The notes: generated from the sequence alone by a model not told the origin. Counted from the stretch's first letter, positions 19,535 to 28,560 are shown. The stretch is DNA of 64,000 bases from Rahnella woolbedingensis (GCF_003602095.1 NZ_RAHH01000003.1:62001-126000); one strand, 5' to 3'. Numbers and translations: made by a program.

Positions 19535-20647
19535 TCAGCCAAAAAGATGTTGAACCAGCTGGTTGATACCGGCACCGCCGACTATCAGCCAGATGAACAG
19601 TATTGCCGCCAGCAGCATCGGTTTCAGCCCCGCCTGACGCAGCGCGCTCATGTGCGTTGTCAGCCCGAGAGCCGCCATCGCCATCGCCAGTAACACGGTA
19701 TCGAGCGTAATCAGCGGTGGGATCCAGCTGTGCGGCAGAATATCCAGCGAGTTGAACGCCGCCACCAGAATAAACAGCAGGGCAAACCACGGAATGGTGA
19801 TGTTGCGCATACCGGCGTTCTGGCCGCCTTGCTGAACTTCACGACGCGATTTCCAGCCAGAGAGCAGCAGCAGGAACGGAGCCAGCATCATCACGCGGAT
19901 CATCTTGGCTATCACCGCCGCATTCTCAGCGTCCGGACTGACACCCTGACCGGCTGCTACAACCTGAGCGACTTCATGCACCGTCGAGCCGGTGTAAATC
20001 CCAAACTGTGACGCGGTAAAACTCAGCCAGTGAAATTGCTCATTAAGGTGCCACAGCCACGGATACAGGAAGATGGCCGCCGTCCCGAAGATGACCACAG
20101 TAGCCACCGCGACGGTGACTTTTTCCGCCCTGGCATCCAGCACCGGTTCGGTGGCCATCACGGCGGCAGCACCACAGATACTGCTGCCCGCGCCAATCAG
20201 CATCGACGTATCGCGGTCTAATTTAAATACCCGTTGTCCCAGCCAGCAGGCAAGGGCGAAGGTGGAGCACAACATCATGGCATCGATAAGGATCCCGGTT
20301 GCGCCGACATCGGCGATTTGCGCGAACGTCAGGCGCATGCCGTAGAGGATAATCCCCAGACGCAGCAGCCGCTGTTTTGCCAGCGTGACGCCGCTGTCGC
20401 ACCAGGGTTTGGCTGCGGGATAAACCGTGTTGCCGACCACCATCCCGATAACAATCGCCAGCGTCAGCGCGCTGAGACCGAGATGGCTCAGGGACGGGAA
20501 ATTGCTTAACCAGACTGCCAGTCCGGTAATCGCGCCGGTCAGCACCAGACCTGGGCTCAGGCGGCTGTATCCGCCATGTTTTTGCAGCGCAGGCTGTTCA
20601 ACATCATGTTTAAGCGTGTCGCTTTTATTGAGTGAAAATTGGGTCAT
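19535..20647 (-). CDS. yeiH: YeiH, UPF0324-family membrane protein (putative sulfur oxyanion exporter)
   Basis: This 370-residue polytopic membrane protein has about ten helices. The conserved family segments LLRLGIILYG, GAGSSICGAAAV, STVHEVAQVVAAG and AALGLTTHMSAL closely match E. coli YeiH. I chose the ATG at 20647 (MTQFSLN) because GAGGA lies just upstream. An in-frame start at 20677 would add ten residues. Work on relatives links YeiH to sulfite/sulfate efflux under YeiE control. The divergent yeiE and the shared 24-bp dyad fit that. Confidence 0.88.
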   Translation of the reverse strand: MTQFSLNKSDTLKHDVEQPALQKHGGYSRLSPGLVLTGAITGLAVWLSNFPSLSHLGLSALTLAIVIGMVVGNTVYPAAKPWCDSGVTLAKQRLLRLGIILYGMRLTFAQIADVGATGILIDAMMLCSTFALACWLGQRVFKLDRDTSMLIGAGSSICGAAAVMATEPVLDARAEKVTVAVATVVIFGTAAIFLYPWLWHLNEQFHWLSFTASQFGIYTGSTVHEVAQVVAAGQGVSPDAENAAVIAKMIRVMMLAPFLLLLSGWKSRREVQQGGQNAGMRNITIPWFALLFILVAAFNSLDILPHSWIPPLITLDTVLLAMAMAALGLTTHMSALRQAGLKPMLLAAILFIWLIVGGAGINQLVQHLFG

Positions 20648-20707
20648 CGTCCGTTCCTCGTTCAGGAGTGATGACATAAGGCTACGCCGCGCTTATATAA
20701 AAATGAA

Positions 20708-20731
20708 ATAGATTATAACTTTATAACCTAT
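20708..20731. promoter_or_regulatory. 24-bp dyad between yeiH and yeiE, candidate YeiE operator
   Basis: The near-perfect palindrome centred at 20719.5 runs from ATAG to CTAT with two TTATAA blocks in the middle. It fits the T-N11-A type of LysR-family sites. It lies 61 bp before yeiH and 107 bp before yeiE. Binding is inferred from position and symmetry. Confidence 0.6.
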
Positions 20732-20837
20732 CTGAAAAACTGGTATAAAGAATCCATTCAAAAGAGACCTGCAAGGCAAAGGTCTATACTCAAGAGAACA
20801 AGCGTGCAGTCTGGCGCATGAGAACAGCGGGACATTT

Positions 20838-21710
20838 ATGCACATAACATTGCGACAACTTGAAGTTTTCGCCGAGGTGCTGAAAAGCGGTTCGACCACG
20901 CAGGCGTCGGTTGTGCTTTCATTATCACAATCGGCGGTCAGTGCCGCACTGGCCGATATCGAAGGGCAGCTCGGCGTGCAGTTATTTGACCGTGTCGGGA
21001 AGCGGCTGGTAATTAATGAGCACGGGCGTCTGCTGTATCCGAAAGCCCTGGCCTTGCTGGAACAGGCGGGTGAAATCGAACGTCTGTTTAATCAGGACAA
21101 CGGCTCGCTGCGTATTGGCGCCAGCAGCACCATTGGCAACTACATGTTGCCGGCGATGATTGCCGGTTACCGGCTGGATTTCCCTGATACGCCGCTGGAA
21201 CTGAACGTCGGCAACACTAACGACGTCATTAATGCGGTGGCAGATTTTCGTGTCGATCTGGGTCTTATCGAAGGCCCGTGTCAGATGCCGGAGTTGATCA
21301 CTCAGCCCTGGCTGGACGATGAGCTGGTGGTGTTCGTTGCTCCCGAAAATCCGCTGGTGGGGCAGGTTGTTTCGCTCGAATCGCTGGCGCGGGAACCGTG
21401 GATTTTACGTGAGCGCGGTTCCGGTACCCGCGAAGTGCTCGATCATCTGCTGTTACCGCAATTGCCCGATTTCAATCTGGTGATGGAACTGGGGAATTCT
21501 GAGGCCATCAAGCACGCCGTGCGTCACGGAATTGGTATCAGTTGCCTTTCCCGACGGGTGATTGCGGAGCAGCTGGCCAGCGGGTCACTGGTGGAAATTC
21601 ACCTGCCGGTGGCGCCGCTGGTGCGCAAACTTTACCTTATACATCATCGCCAGAAACACATCTCCGGCGCGTTATCGCGCTTTTTGACCTATTGCCGCGA
21701 AGCCCAATAA
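20838..21710 (+). CDS. yeiE: YeiE, LysR-family regulator
   Basis: This 290-residue protein has an N-terminal winged helix (residues 1-60: [46 protein letters not shown]) and a periplasmic-binding-like effector domain (about 90-290). It is divergent from yeiH, as in E. coli. In related enterobacteria YeiE senses sulfite and controls yeiH, and it also affects iron homeostasis and motility genes. Which of these applies here cannot be read from the sequence. Confidence 0.93.
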   Translation: MHITLRQLEVFAEVLKSGSTTQASVVLSLSQSAVSAALADIEGQLGVQLFDRVGKRLVINEHGRLLYPKALALLEQAGEIERLFNQDNGSLRIGASSTIGNYMLPAMIAGYRLDFPDTPLELNVGNTNDVINAVADFRVDLGLIEGPCQMPELITQPWLDDELVVFVAPENPLVGQVVSLESLAREPWILRERGSGTREVLDHLLLPQLPDFNLVMELGNSEAIKHAVRHGIGISCLSRRVIAEQLASGSLVEIHLPVAPLVRKLYLIHHRQKHISGALSRFLTYCREAQ

Positions 21711-21732
21711 CGGTCTTTCGCTAATGATCCAC

Positions 21733-21763
21733 GGCCTGTTATGAAGGTGTCTTATAACAGGTC
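21733..21763 (+). terminator. Hairpin after yeiE, probable terminator
   Basis: The stem CCTGTTAT with ATAACAGG (21735-21742 and 21754-21761) lies 23 bp after the yeiE stop. The following T content is low (GTCGTTCCTG), so termination may be partial. Confidence 0.5.
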
Positions 21764-21790
21764 GTTCCTGCTATTCAGAGCGGCAGGTTT

Positions 21791-21799
21791 TGCTACAAT
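21791..21799 (+). promoter_or_regulatory. Candidate extended -10 promoter of lysP
   Basis: TGCTACAAT at 21791-21799 fits an extended -10 box, 42 bp before the lysP start. The -35 region is weak. No lysine riboswitch structure was recognised in the short leader. Confidence 0.5.
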
Positions 21800-21841
21800 C
21801 CGCGCTTAAATTTCCACATGACGAGCGGATATAGGGTAAAA

Positions 21842-23317
21842 ATGGCTCAACAACCTACAAAAAATACGCAGGTGGCTCCCACACTGCGTCGCGAGCTGAA
21901 GGCACGTCACTTAACGATGATCGCCATCGGCGGTTCAATTGGTACGGGTTTATTCGTCGCATCGGGTGCGACAGTTTCACAGGCAGGGCCGGGTGGCGCG
22001 CTGCTCTCCTATGCATTAATCGGCATCATGGTTTACTTCCTGATGACAAGTCTGGGTGAACTGGCGGCGTTCATGCCGGTATCCGGCTCATTCTCCACAT
22101 ACGGTTCCCGCTATGTAGAAGAAGGCTTCGGTTTCGCACTCGGCTGGAACTACTGGTACAACTGGGCTGTCACCATCGCGGTTGACCTGGTTGCCTCACA
22201 ACTGGTGATGAACTACTGGTTCCCTGACACGCCGGGCTGGATCTGGAGCGCCTTGTTCCTTGGGCTGATCTTCTTGCTCAATTACATCTCTGTTCGCGGT
22301 TTTGGCGAAGCGGAATACTGGTTCTCGCTGATCAAAGTGGTCACCGTCATCATCTTTATCGCCGTGGGCGTTCTGATGATCACCGGCATTATGCGCGGCG
22401 GCGAAACGGCTGGCTGGCATAACTGGGCTATCGGTGATGCGCCATTTGCAGGCGGCTTTGCGTCGATGATAGGCGTGGCGATGATAGTCGGCTTCTCCTT
22501 CCAGGGTACCGAACTGATTGGCGTCGCAGCCGGTGAATCTGAAAACCCGGCCAAGAACATCCCGCGTGCGGTTCGTCAGGTATTCTGGCGTATCCTGCTG
22601 TTCTATATTCTGGCGATTCTGGTTATCAGCCTGATCATTCCTTATACCGATCCGAATCTGCTGCGTAACGAAGTCGGCGATATCTCGGTCAGCCCGTTCA
22701 CGCTGGTGTTCCGCAATGCGGGTCTGCTGTCCGCGGCGGCGGTAATGAATGCGGTTATCCTGACTGCCGTGCTGTCTGCCGGTAACTCCGGGATGTACGC
22801 GTCTACCCGCATGCTGTTTACGCTGGCAAGCGAAGGCAAAGCGCCGCGCATGTTCGCTAAACTGTCGAAAGGCGGTGTGCCGCGTAACGCGCTGTATGCC
22901 ACCACGATTGTGGCTGCATTGTGCTTCCTGAGTTCAATGTTTGGTAATCAGACCGTTTACCTGTGGCTGCTGAACACCTCCGGGATGACCGGTTTCATTG
23001 CCTGGCTGGGTATTGCGGTAAGTCATTACCGTTTCCGTCGTGGTTATGTCTCGCAAGGTCGCGACCTGAAGAAACTGCCATATCTGTCTGGCTTCTTCCC
23101 GTTCGGTCCGATTTTCGCCTTTGTTTTGTGTCTGATTATTACGCTGGGGCAAAACTATCAGGCGTTTATGAAAGACACCATTGACTGGTATGGCGTGGCC
23201 GCGACTTACATCGGTTTGCCGCTGTTCCTGATCATCTGGTTCGGCTACAAGCTGACCAAAGGCACTAAAGTAGTGAAATACAGCGAGATGGAATTCCCGG
23301 AACATGTCGATAAGTAA
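21842..23317 (+). CDS. lysP: LysP, lysine-specific permease
   Basis: This 491-residue APC-family transporter is predicted to have 12 helices. It is nearly identical in pattern to E. coli LysP (LRRELKARHLTMIAIGGSIG, FSFQGTELIGVAAGESENPA, SAGNSGMYASTRML). It imports L-lysine with protons. In E. coli it also restrains CadC. The start at 21842 (MAQQP) has AGGG upstream. A start at 21818 would add eight residues. It follows yeiE, as in E. coli. Confidence 0.96.
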   Translation: MAQQPTKNTQVAPTLRRELKARHLTMIAIGGSIGTGLFVASGATVSQAGPGGALLSYALIGIMVYFLMTSLGELAAFMPVSGSFSTYGSRYVEEGFGFALGWNYWYNWAVTIAVDLVASQLVMNYWFPDTPGWIWSALFLGLIFLLNYISVRGFGEAEYWFSLIKVVTVIIFIAVGVLMITGIMRGGETAGWHNWAIGDAPFAGGFASMIGVAMIVGFSFQGTELIGVAAGESENPAKNIPRAVRQVFWRILLFYILAILVISLIIPYTDPNLLRNEVGDISVSPFTLVFRNAGLLSAAAVMNAVILTAVLSAGNSGMYASTRMLFTLASEGKAPRMFAKLSKGGVPRNALYATTIVAALCFLSSMFGNQTVYLWLLNTSGMTGFIAWLGIAVSHYRFRRGYVSQGRDLKKLPYLSGFFPFGPIFAFVLCLIITLGQNYQAFMKDTIDWYGVAATYIGLPLFLIIWFGYKLTKGTKVVKYSEMEFPEHVDK

Positions 23318-23355
23318 CCGGCAGGGACATTCAGGTCGTTGAAAACAGATCGTTG

Positions 23356-23382
23356 AAAGCGGAGCTCAGGCTCCGCTTTTTT
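23356..23382 (+). terminator. lysP terminator
   Basis: The stem AAAGCGGAG-CTCAGG-CTCCGCTTT runs directly into a T-run. Confidence 0.92.
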
Positions 23383-23474
23383 GTATCTGCAATTTAATAA
23401 AGGAGAGTGGAGAACATAATGCTTTGTTACCGCTACGTTTAATGTCCGCGTCTGATAGGTTTTGCAAAACACAT

Positions 23475-23489
23475 TGATAATTATTATCA
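23475..23489 (+). promoter_or_regulatory. Fur box
   Basis: TGATAATTATTATCA is an exact 7-1-7 Fur inverted repeat, 76 bp before the start of the iron ABC permease gene. It predicts repression by Fe(II)-Fur and induction in iron starvation. Confidence 0.92.
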
Positions 23490-23565
23490 TTTGTTCCCTT
23501 TCATTGGGAATAGCACAACATCTACTCCCGCCGTAAGTTTTTAACTTAATGAGATTGAAGCGAAA

Positions 23566-24648
23566 ATGAGTGCAACTACCGAACCCGCGCTGGCGGTGAA
23601 AGGCAACGCCCCGGATGGCGTGATGGGACGATACCGGAATATCGTCCGCCGCCGTCTGTTAATCATGCTGGTGCTGGTGCTGGCGATTGTCGTCTCACTG
23701 GTGATTGATTTCATTATGGGGCCTTCGGGGTTGTCGCTCGGTACGCTGTGGAAAACCCTGTTTAATGCGGCGGCAGCCGATCCGGGTACGCGTGTCATAG
23801 TCTGGGATATCCGCCTGCCTTACGCGCTGATGGCCGTGACGGTCGGCATGTCGCTGGGTCTTGCCGGTGCGGAAATGCAGACCATTCTCAATAACCCGCT
23901 GGCCAGTCCGTTCACACTGGGTGTGTCTTCTGCGGCGGCGTTCGGCGCGGCGCTGGCGATTGTGCTGGGTATCGGTATTCCGGGCATTCCCGACCAGTGG
24001 TTTATCTCTGCCAACGCCTTTATCTTTGCGCTGCTGGCCGCCCTGATGCTCGATGGCATTACGCGCTGGACACGTGTCGCCAGTTCCGGCGTGGTGCTGT
24101 TTGGTATTGCGCTGGTGTTTACCTTCAACGCGCTGGTTTCACTGATGCAGTTTATTGCCACCGAAGACACCCTGCAGGGGCTGGTATTCTGGACGATGGG
24201 CAGTCTGGCGCGCGCCTCGTGGGTAAAACTGGGTGTGATGCTGCTGGCTTTCCTGATTCTGTTGCCGTGGTCGATGATGAGCGCGTGGAAGCTGACGGCG
24301 CTGCGTCTGGGTGAAGATCGCGCGGTAAGTTTTGGTATCGACGTGCGTCGTTTGCGCCTCGGCACCTTGCTGCGTATCAGTATTCTTTCCGCACTGGCGG
24401 TGGCGTTTGTCGGTCCGATTGGCTTTATCGGTCTGGTCGCGCCGCACATCGCCCGTCTGATGTTTGGTGAAGATCACCGTTTCTACCTGCCAGCCAGTGC
24501 GCTGATTGGTGCGCTGGTGCTTTCAATGGCGTCGGTGGCCTCTAAAAATCTGGTGCCGGGTGTCATCATACCGGTGGGTATCGTCACCTCGCTGGTCGGT
24601 GTGCCGTTCTTCCTGAGTATTATTCTTCGTCACCGGGGGAACGTCTGA
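23566..24648 (+). CDS. FecCD-family iron/siderophore ABC permease
   Basis: This 360-residue inner-membrane permease is of the FecCD/BtuC type with about ten helices. Family segments are visible: VWDIRLPYALMAVTVGMSLG, GAEMQTILNNPLASPFTLGV, and the coupling region FVGPIGFIGLVAPHIARLMF. It probably imports a ferric siderophore or heme. A perfect Fur box lies upstream. The ATPase gene follows with a one-base TAATG-type overlap. No binding-protein or TonB-receptor gene is adjacent, so the pair must use a partner coded elsewhere. The substrate is unknown. Confidence 0.88.
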   Translation: MSATTEPALAVKGNAPDGVMGRYRNIVRRRLLIMLVLVLAIVVSLVIDFIMGPSGLSLGTLWKTLFNAAAADPGTRVIVWDIRLPYALMAVTVGMSLGLAGAEMQTILNNPLASPFTLGVSSAAAFGAALAIVLGIGIPGIPDQWFISANAFIFALLAALMLDGITRWTRVASSGVVLFGIALVFTFNALVSLMQFIATEDTLQGLVFWTMGSLARASWVKLGVMLLAFLILLPWSMMSAWKLTALRLGEDRAVSFGIDVRRLRLGTLLRISILSALAVAFVGPIGFIGLVAPHIARLMFGEDHRFYLPASALIGALVLSMASVASKNLVPGVIIPVGIVTSLVGVPFFLSIILRHRGNV

Positions 24649-25481
24649 TGTCTGCAATGCCCGAAACGCGTCCTGAAGATTTACTGAATGCCGCAACGCA
24701 GGGGCTGCAAATCCGCGATTTCAATGCGGGCTACCCGAAGCGCCATGTGATCCGCCATCTCAATGTCCCGATGCTGCCACGTGGCAAAATCACGGTTTTG
24801 CTCGGACCAAACGGCAGCGGAAAATCGACATTACTCCGCTCACTCGCCGGACTGAACCGGGCAGAAGGGCAGTTGTTGCTCGACGGTCATGATTTAATGC
24901 CGATGCCTTTTGCGCGCCGCGCCGAACAGGTGGTTTACCTGCCGCAAACCCTGCCCGCGGGTGTGCATCTGCACGTGCTGGAATCCATTATCGTGGCGCA
25001 ACGAGCCTCAGGGGGAAAAGGTAAAGCCTCCGAAGGCACTGATAAAGTGATGACGCTGCTGCGTCAACTGGGGATCGAGCATCTGGCGCTGAGTTATCTC
25101 GATCAGCTTTCCGGCGGTCAGAAACAGCTGGTTGGTCTGGCACAATCCCTGATCCGCCAGCCTTCATTATTGCTGCTCGACGAACCGCTCAGCGCGCTGG
25201 ATCTCAACTATCAGTTCCACGTGATGGATCTGGTTCGTCAGGAAACGCAGAAACGCAATATCGTCACCGTCGTGGTGGTGCATGACATCAATATCGCGCT
25301 GCGCCACGGTGACCGCGTGCTGATGCTCAAAGACGGCAATCTGATTGCCGATGGCGAACCGGAAGAGGTGATCACGCCGGAAAGTCTGGCGCAGGTTTAC
25401 GGCGTGCGGGGCAGGATTGAGCGCTGCTCGCAGGGGACACCGCAGATACTGATAGACGGGCTGGTAGGGGATATTGGGTAA
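24648..25481 (+). CDS. Iron/siderophore ABC transporter ATPase
   Basis: This 277-residue ATPase is of the FecE/FepC type. It has Walker A GPNGSGKST (residues 53-61), a Q-loop in VVYLPQTLPAG, the signature LSGGQKQL, Walker B LLLLDEP and the switch His in VVVVHD. It begins on the last base of the permease stop and completes a two-gene Fur-controlled operon. No strong terminator follows. Instead the stop is succeeded at once by the hairpin-rich repeat region. Confidence 0.9.
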   Translation: MSAMPETRPEDLLNAATQGLQIRDFNAGYPKRHVIRHLNVPMLPRGKITVLLGPNGSGKSTLLRSLAGLNRAEGQLLLDGHDLMPMPFARRAEQVVYLPQTLPAGVHLHVLESIIVAQRASGGKGKASEGTDKVMTLLRQLGIEHLALSYLDQLSGGQKQLVGLAQSLIRQPSLLLLDEPLSALDLNYQFHVMDLVRQETQKRNIVTVVVVHDINIALRHGDRVLMLKDGNLIADGEPEEVITPESLAQVYGVRGRIERCSQGTPQILIDGLVGDIG

Positions 25482-26040
25482 TTTTGTGGGTTGCCACCCA
25501 CACGGGCTTTAAATTCAAATTCAAATTCAAATTCAAGGTCGTGGGCGTCGGCCCACACCGACTTGGGGGGCGGCCTGTCGCCGCCACCCCCCAAGACCCC
25601 CCAGGCTCTTTCACTGCGCGCTCCGCTCGCTGGCTATGTTTCATAAGCCACAGCGATAGCCGCAAAACCCCGCCGCTGCGCGGTTCCCTCCGTTCGGGTT
25701 ACAACCCGCGTAAAAAGACACGCGGTTTTTCACCTCTCCTCCGGCGGTATTTTGGAACCGGCCTCAGGTTTATACTTCACAACCTCACTTTTTTAATCTT
25801 TTTAAAATGCTGCGGGCGATTCAGAAATCTTGCTGAACGGAGCGGCCTGAAGACCAAAGGCTTCAGGACCGAGAGAAGGCACCGCGCAGCGGCAAGATTT
25901 CCAGCCTGTCGCAGGGATAACTGGAATATAGCCAGCGAGCGGAGCGCGTGTTGATAAAGCGGGGAGAGATCCAAGAGAGGGAAAGCACTTCCCTCTCTTG
26001 GGCGGTTTTGGCGCAGCGCGATAAGTGATCGCTGCGCTTA
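25482..26040. repeat. Hairpin-rich intergenic element with hexanucleotide repeats and nested inverted repeats
   Basis: This non-coding stretch has layered structure. Three local hairpins come first: TGTGGGT/ACCCACA (25485-25502), GTGGGC/GCCCAC (25541-25556) and CTTGGGGGG/CCCCCCAAG (25562-25595). Between the first two are four tandem AAATTC units (25511-25534). Long-range nested inverted repeats follow. A 21-bp pair lies at 25617-25637 and 25928-25948, a 12-bp pair (CCGCTGCGCGGT) at 25673-25684 and 25881-25892, and an 8-bp pair at 25688-25695 and 25835-25842. A perfect 13-bp stem (CCAAGAGAGGGAA) spans 25971-26001, and an imperfect one spans 26011-26037. Open frames across it are compositional artefacts. 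It may be a foldback element or a dispersed intergenic repeat. Confidence 0.75.
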
Positions 26041-26105
26041 AAAAACCGAAATATTCTCGATCAAGCCCTCACTGCAAGTGAAAGATTTGTCAGCTTTCTA
26101 AAAGC

Positions 26106-26912
26106 CTATTTCCCGTTCCACGCCTTCAGATTCTGGTCCCGCGCATTCAGTTTCTGCTCAGGTGTCAGCTTGTTGTAATCCTTCGCCAGACCACTCTCCC
26201 AGTCGCCGTACAGCGGATTTGGCAGCACGATATATTGCGTGCCGAAGTGCTGATGGTTCTGATTCACAAACGCACGGCGCTGTTCATTGCCCTGATGATA
26301 GGTCGCGGAACCGAAATCATTCAGGTTGTCGCCGATGTAAATCACCACGTGATAACCCGCCGCTTTAATGGAATCGAAACGGGCCTGTTTGTTCGACGTA
26401 TCTGAACTCAAAAGCATGGTTTTTTCATTGGCGCCGGTAAAGCCCAGACGGTTCATGTTGTCGAGTGTTGCTGCATATTCGCTGGTTTTGCGGTTAGACA
26501 CGTAGAACATCGTGCCGCCATGCGTGTTGACGTAATTGGCAAATTCGACCGCACCGGGCACGGCTGTAGCCTGACGGGCTGCCGTCCACTGGGACCAGGT
26601 TTTGCTGTCGAATGGCTTATTCGCTTTCACCTGCCACGCGCTGTATGCGCTGTTATCAAGCATGGTTTCATCAAGATCCACGACGACGGCTTTCTTCTGC
26701 CCGGCCAGCGGCTGTGCGTTATCAAACGCCATTTTCGCCGTGTTAAAAGCCTGATACGCCAGCGCCTGATATTCGCCAGATTGCTGGAACCAGTTCAGCG
26801 CCATCACCGACTGATCGTTCAGTTTCTGTTGGGCATCCGGTTTTTGCTGTGCGCAGCCGCTGAGGGCCAGCATGATTAAGGCACTGGTGGTGCAAAGCGA
26901 AATTTTATTCAT
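26106..26912 (-). CDS. e(P4)-family acid phosphatase/5'-nucleotidase lipoprotein
   Basis: This 268-residue class C HAD phosphatase has a lipobox LALSGC with the lipidated Cys at 20. The DDDD-superfamily motif VVVDLDETMLDN has Asp79 and Asp81. The second acidic pair is in YIGDNLNDFG. In H. influenzae the e(P4) protein is an outer-membrane lipoprotein that dephosphorylates NMN and other nucleotides and aids NAD and heme use. The gene is alone, divergent from the CcdA-thioredoxin gene. The nucleotidase role follows from the family; the natural substrate here is unknown. Confidence 0.9.
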   Translation of the reverse strand: MNKISLCTTSALIMLALSGCAQQKPDAQQKLNDQSVMALNWFQQSGEYQALAYQAFNTAKMAFDNAQPLAGQKKAVVVDLDETMLDNSAYSAWQVKANKPFDSKTWSQWTAARQATAVPGAVEFANYVNTHGGTMFYVSNRKTSEYAATLDNMNRLGFTGANEKTMLLSSDTSNKQARFDSIKAAGYHVVIYIGDNLNDFGSATYHQGNEQRRAFVNQNHQHFGTQYIVLPNPLYGDWESGLAKDYNKLTPEQKLNARDQNLKAWNGK

Positions 26913-27208
26913 TCGTCATCCCTAGTCTTGTTAAGAAAGATTCGCATTCATGAAAATCGTTAAAACTGTAGCAGATTCAGCGGGGTGTGGAAGGATAAAT
27001 GGCGTGTTACGCGAGATGTATCGAAAAATGGGTCAGTCAGGAAACAATAATACGGCCAGTGACATGTCAGGAGTTAGATCAGACTGCTGCGCGCTGAGAC
27101 TGATCTATCACGAATATGTTAAGGCTCGCAGAGGATTTGGTAATAAGTGATCCCTTAGTCTGTTCCAAAAGGGTGGAATGAAACTACTGAAGCAAACGAG
27201 GGATTACG
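26913..27208. other. Divergent intergenic region, e(P4) phosphatase / CcdA-thioredoxin fusion
   Basis: About 300 bp that must carry both promoters. A small open frame at 26950-27150 has no family resemblance and no convincing ribosome site. I see no clear regulator site. Confidence 0.45.
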
Positions 27209-28453
27209 ATGCTAGCGATTATTCTTGGTTATCTGGCCGGCATGTTGACCATTGCCAGCCCTTGTATATTACCTATTCTGCCCTTCATTTTTTCCCATTC
27301 AGGGCAATCCTTCAAACGCTCCGGCTTGCCTATGCTGGCCGGGATGGCGCTGACTTTTACGGCTTTCGCCTCGCTAGCCGCCGTCAGCGGTGAATGGACC
27401 ATCGCCGCGAACCAGTATGGGCGGACGCTGGCTCTGGCTTTTATGGCGTTATTTGCCCTCACACTTTTATTCCCTCAACTGGCCGAACGGATTTTCCGCC
27501 CGTGGGTGGCTGCCGGTAATCGCTTACTCAACACCTCTGCAGTCGGAGAACAAAAGGGCATTGGGGGAGCGCTGTTATCCGGCGTAGCGACCGGTCTGTT
27601 GTGGACGCCGTGCGCCGGGCCGATCCTCGGGTTGGTATTAACCGGCGCGGCTATTCAGGGGGCGAACATCGGCTCCAGTTTTTTACTTCTTTCATATGCG
27701 GCCGGGGCGGCGACGTCGCTGGCTCTGGTATTACTGACCGGAAATAAGGTGCTATTAGCCATGAAAAAATCATCTGGAAATGTGAGCGGATTACGACGTG
27801 TGTTGGGGGGATTGATGCTGGTGGGTGTTTTAGCCATCTCATTAGGGCTGGATCGGGGCGTGCTGGCGCGTGTTTCCCTGTTGCCAACTGCGCCAATTGA
27901 AGAGCAACTGTTACAGAAACTGGGTACGCCTGAGCTGCCGAAAATCAAAGAGACGAAGGCGGCGCTGACTCCGATTAAAGAGGAATTACCCGTGCTGAAG
28001 GATCAAGGTGAAATGCCGCCTCTGACCGGCGTGGTTCAATGGTTAAACTCTCCGCCGCTTACGCCACAGGAGCTGCGGGGTAAAGTCGTGTTGGTGCATT
28101 TCTGGACATTCGGCTGCATCAACTGCCAGCGTTCATTACCCTACGTTAATGCATGGGCGAAAAAATATCGTGAACAGGGGCTGGTGGTTATTGGCATACA
28201 TTCACCAGAGTTTGCCTTTGAAAAAGACCCTGCAAGCGTGAAGAAAGAAGCCGCCAAACTGGGGATCGATTACCCGATAGCGATTGATAACAACTTTACT
28301 GTCTGGAATGCCTACAAAAATAACTACTGGCCAGCCCATTATTTCATCGATGCCAAAGGGCACATTCGCTACATGCATATCGGTGAAGGCGATTATGCAC
28401 AGTCTGAGCGTGTCATCCAGGAACTGCTGAGTGAGGCGGGGAGTAAAGTGTAG
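27209..28453 (+). CDS. CcdA-thioredoxin fusion, DipZ-like thiol-disulfide protein
   Basis: This 414-residue inner-membrane protein has an N-terminal CcdA/DsbD-beta-like six-helix domain (residues about 1-215) with paired Cys19 (ASPCILP) and Cys135 (WTPCAGP), the redox pair of the family. A linker leads to a periplasmic thioredoxin-like domain (about 275-414) with Cys303-x-x-Cys306 (FGCINCQ). The arrangement should pass electrons from cytoplasmic thioredoxin to the outside without a separate DsbD gamma domain. It matches DipZ-type proteins known from actinobacteria and some proteobacteria. A GAGGG ribosome site precedes the ATG. The target substrate is unknown. Confidence 0.87.
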   Translation: MLAIILGYLAGMLTIASPCILPILPFIFSHSGQSFKRSGLPMLAGMALTFTAFASLAAVSGEWTIAANQYGRTLALAFMALFALTLLFPQLAERIFRPWVAAGNRLLNTSAVGEQKGIGGALLSGVATGLLWTPCAGPILGLVLTGAAIQGANIGSSFLLLSYAAGAATSLALVLLTGNKVLLAMKKSSGNVSGLRRVLGGLMLVGVLAISLGLDRGVLARVSLLPTAPIEEQLLQKLGTPELPKIKETKAALTPIKEELPVLKDQGEMPPLTGVVQWLNSPPLTPQELRGKVVLVHFWTFGCINCQRSLPYVNAWAKKYREQGLVVIGIHSPEFAFEKDPASVKKEAAKLGIDYPIAIDNNFTVWNAYKNNYWPAHYFIDAKGHIRYMHIGEGDYAQSERVIQELLSEAGSKV

Positions 28454-28479
28454 CCAAACAGTTGCAGATCGAAAATGAC

Positions 28480-28512
28480 AAAAATAAAAAAGGCCGGAGG
28501 GTGAGTCCGGCC
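28480..28512 (-). terminator. Porin gene terminator
   Basis: The stem GGCCGGA-GGGTGAG-TCCGGCC (28492-28512) is followed on the minus strand by TTTTTTATTTTT, about 50 bp after the porin stop. It also separates the porin from the convergent CcdA-thioredoxin gene. Confidence 0.9.
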
Positions 28513-28560
28513 GAAGAATTTCAAGACAGAGAATAATAATGAGGTGGTGAAACGCCTTTT

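Noticed and set aside
25511-25534. Tandem AAATTC units considered as a small CRISPR-like array
   Set aside because: Units are 6 bp with no spacers and no cas genes nearby.
25484-25954. 156-codon open frame through the repeat region
   Set aside because: Its repeated Lys-Phe residues come from the AAATTC tandem repeat and the rest from hairpin arms. Frames are open on both strands, as expected from composition.
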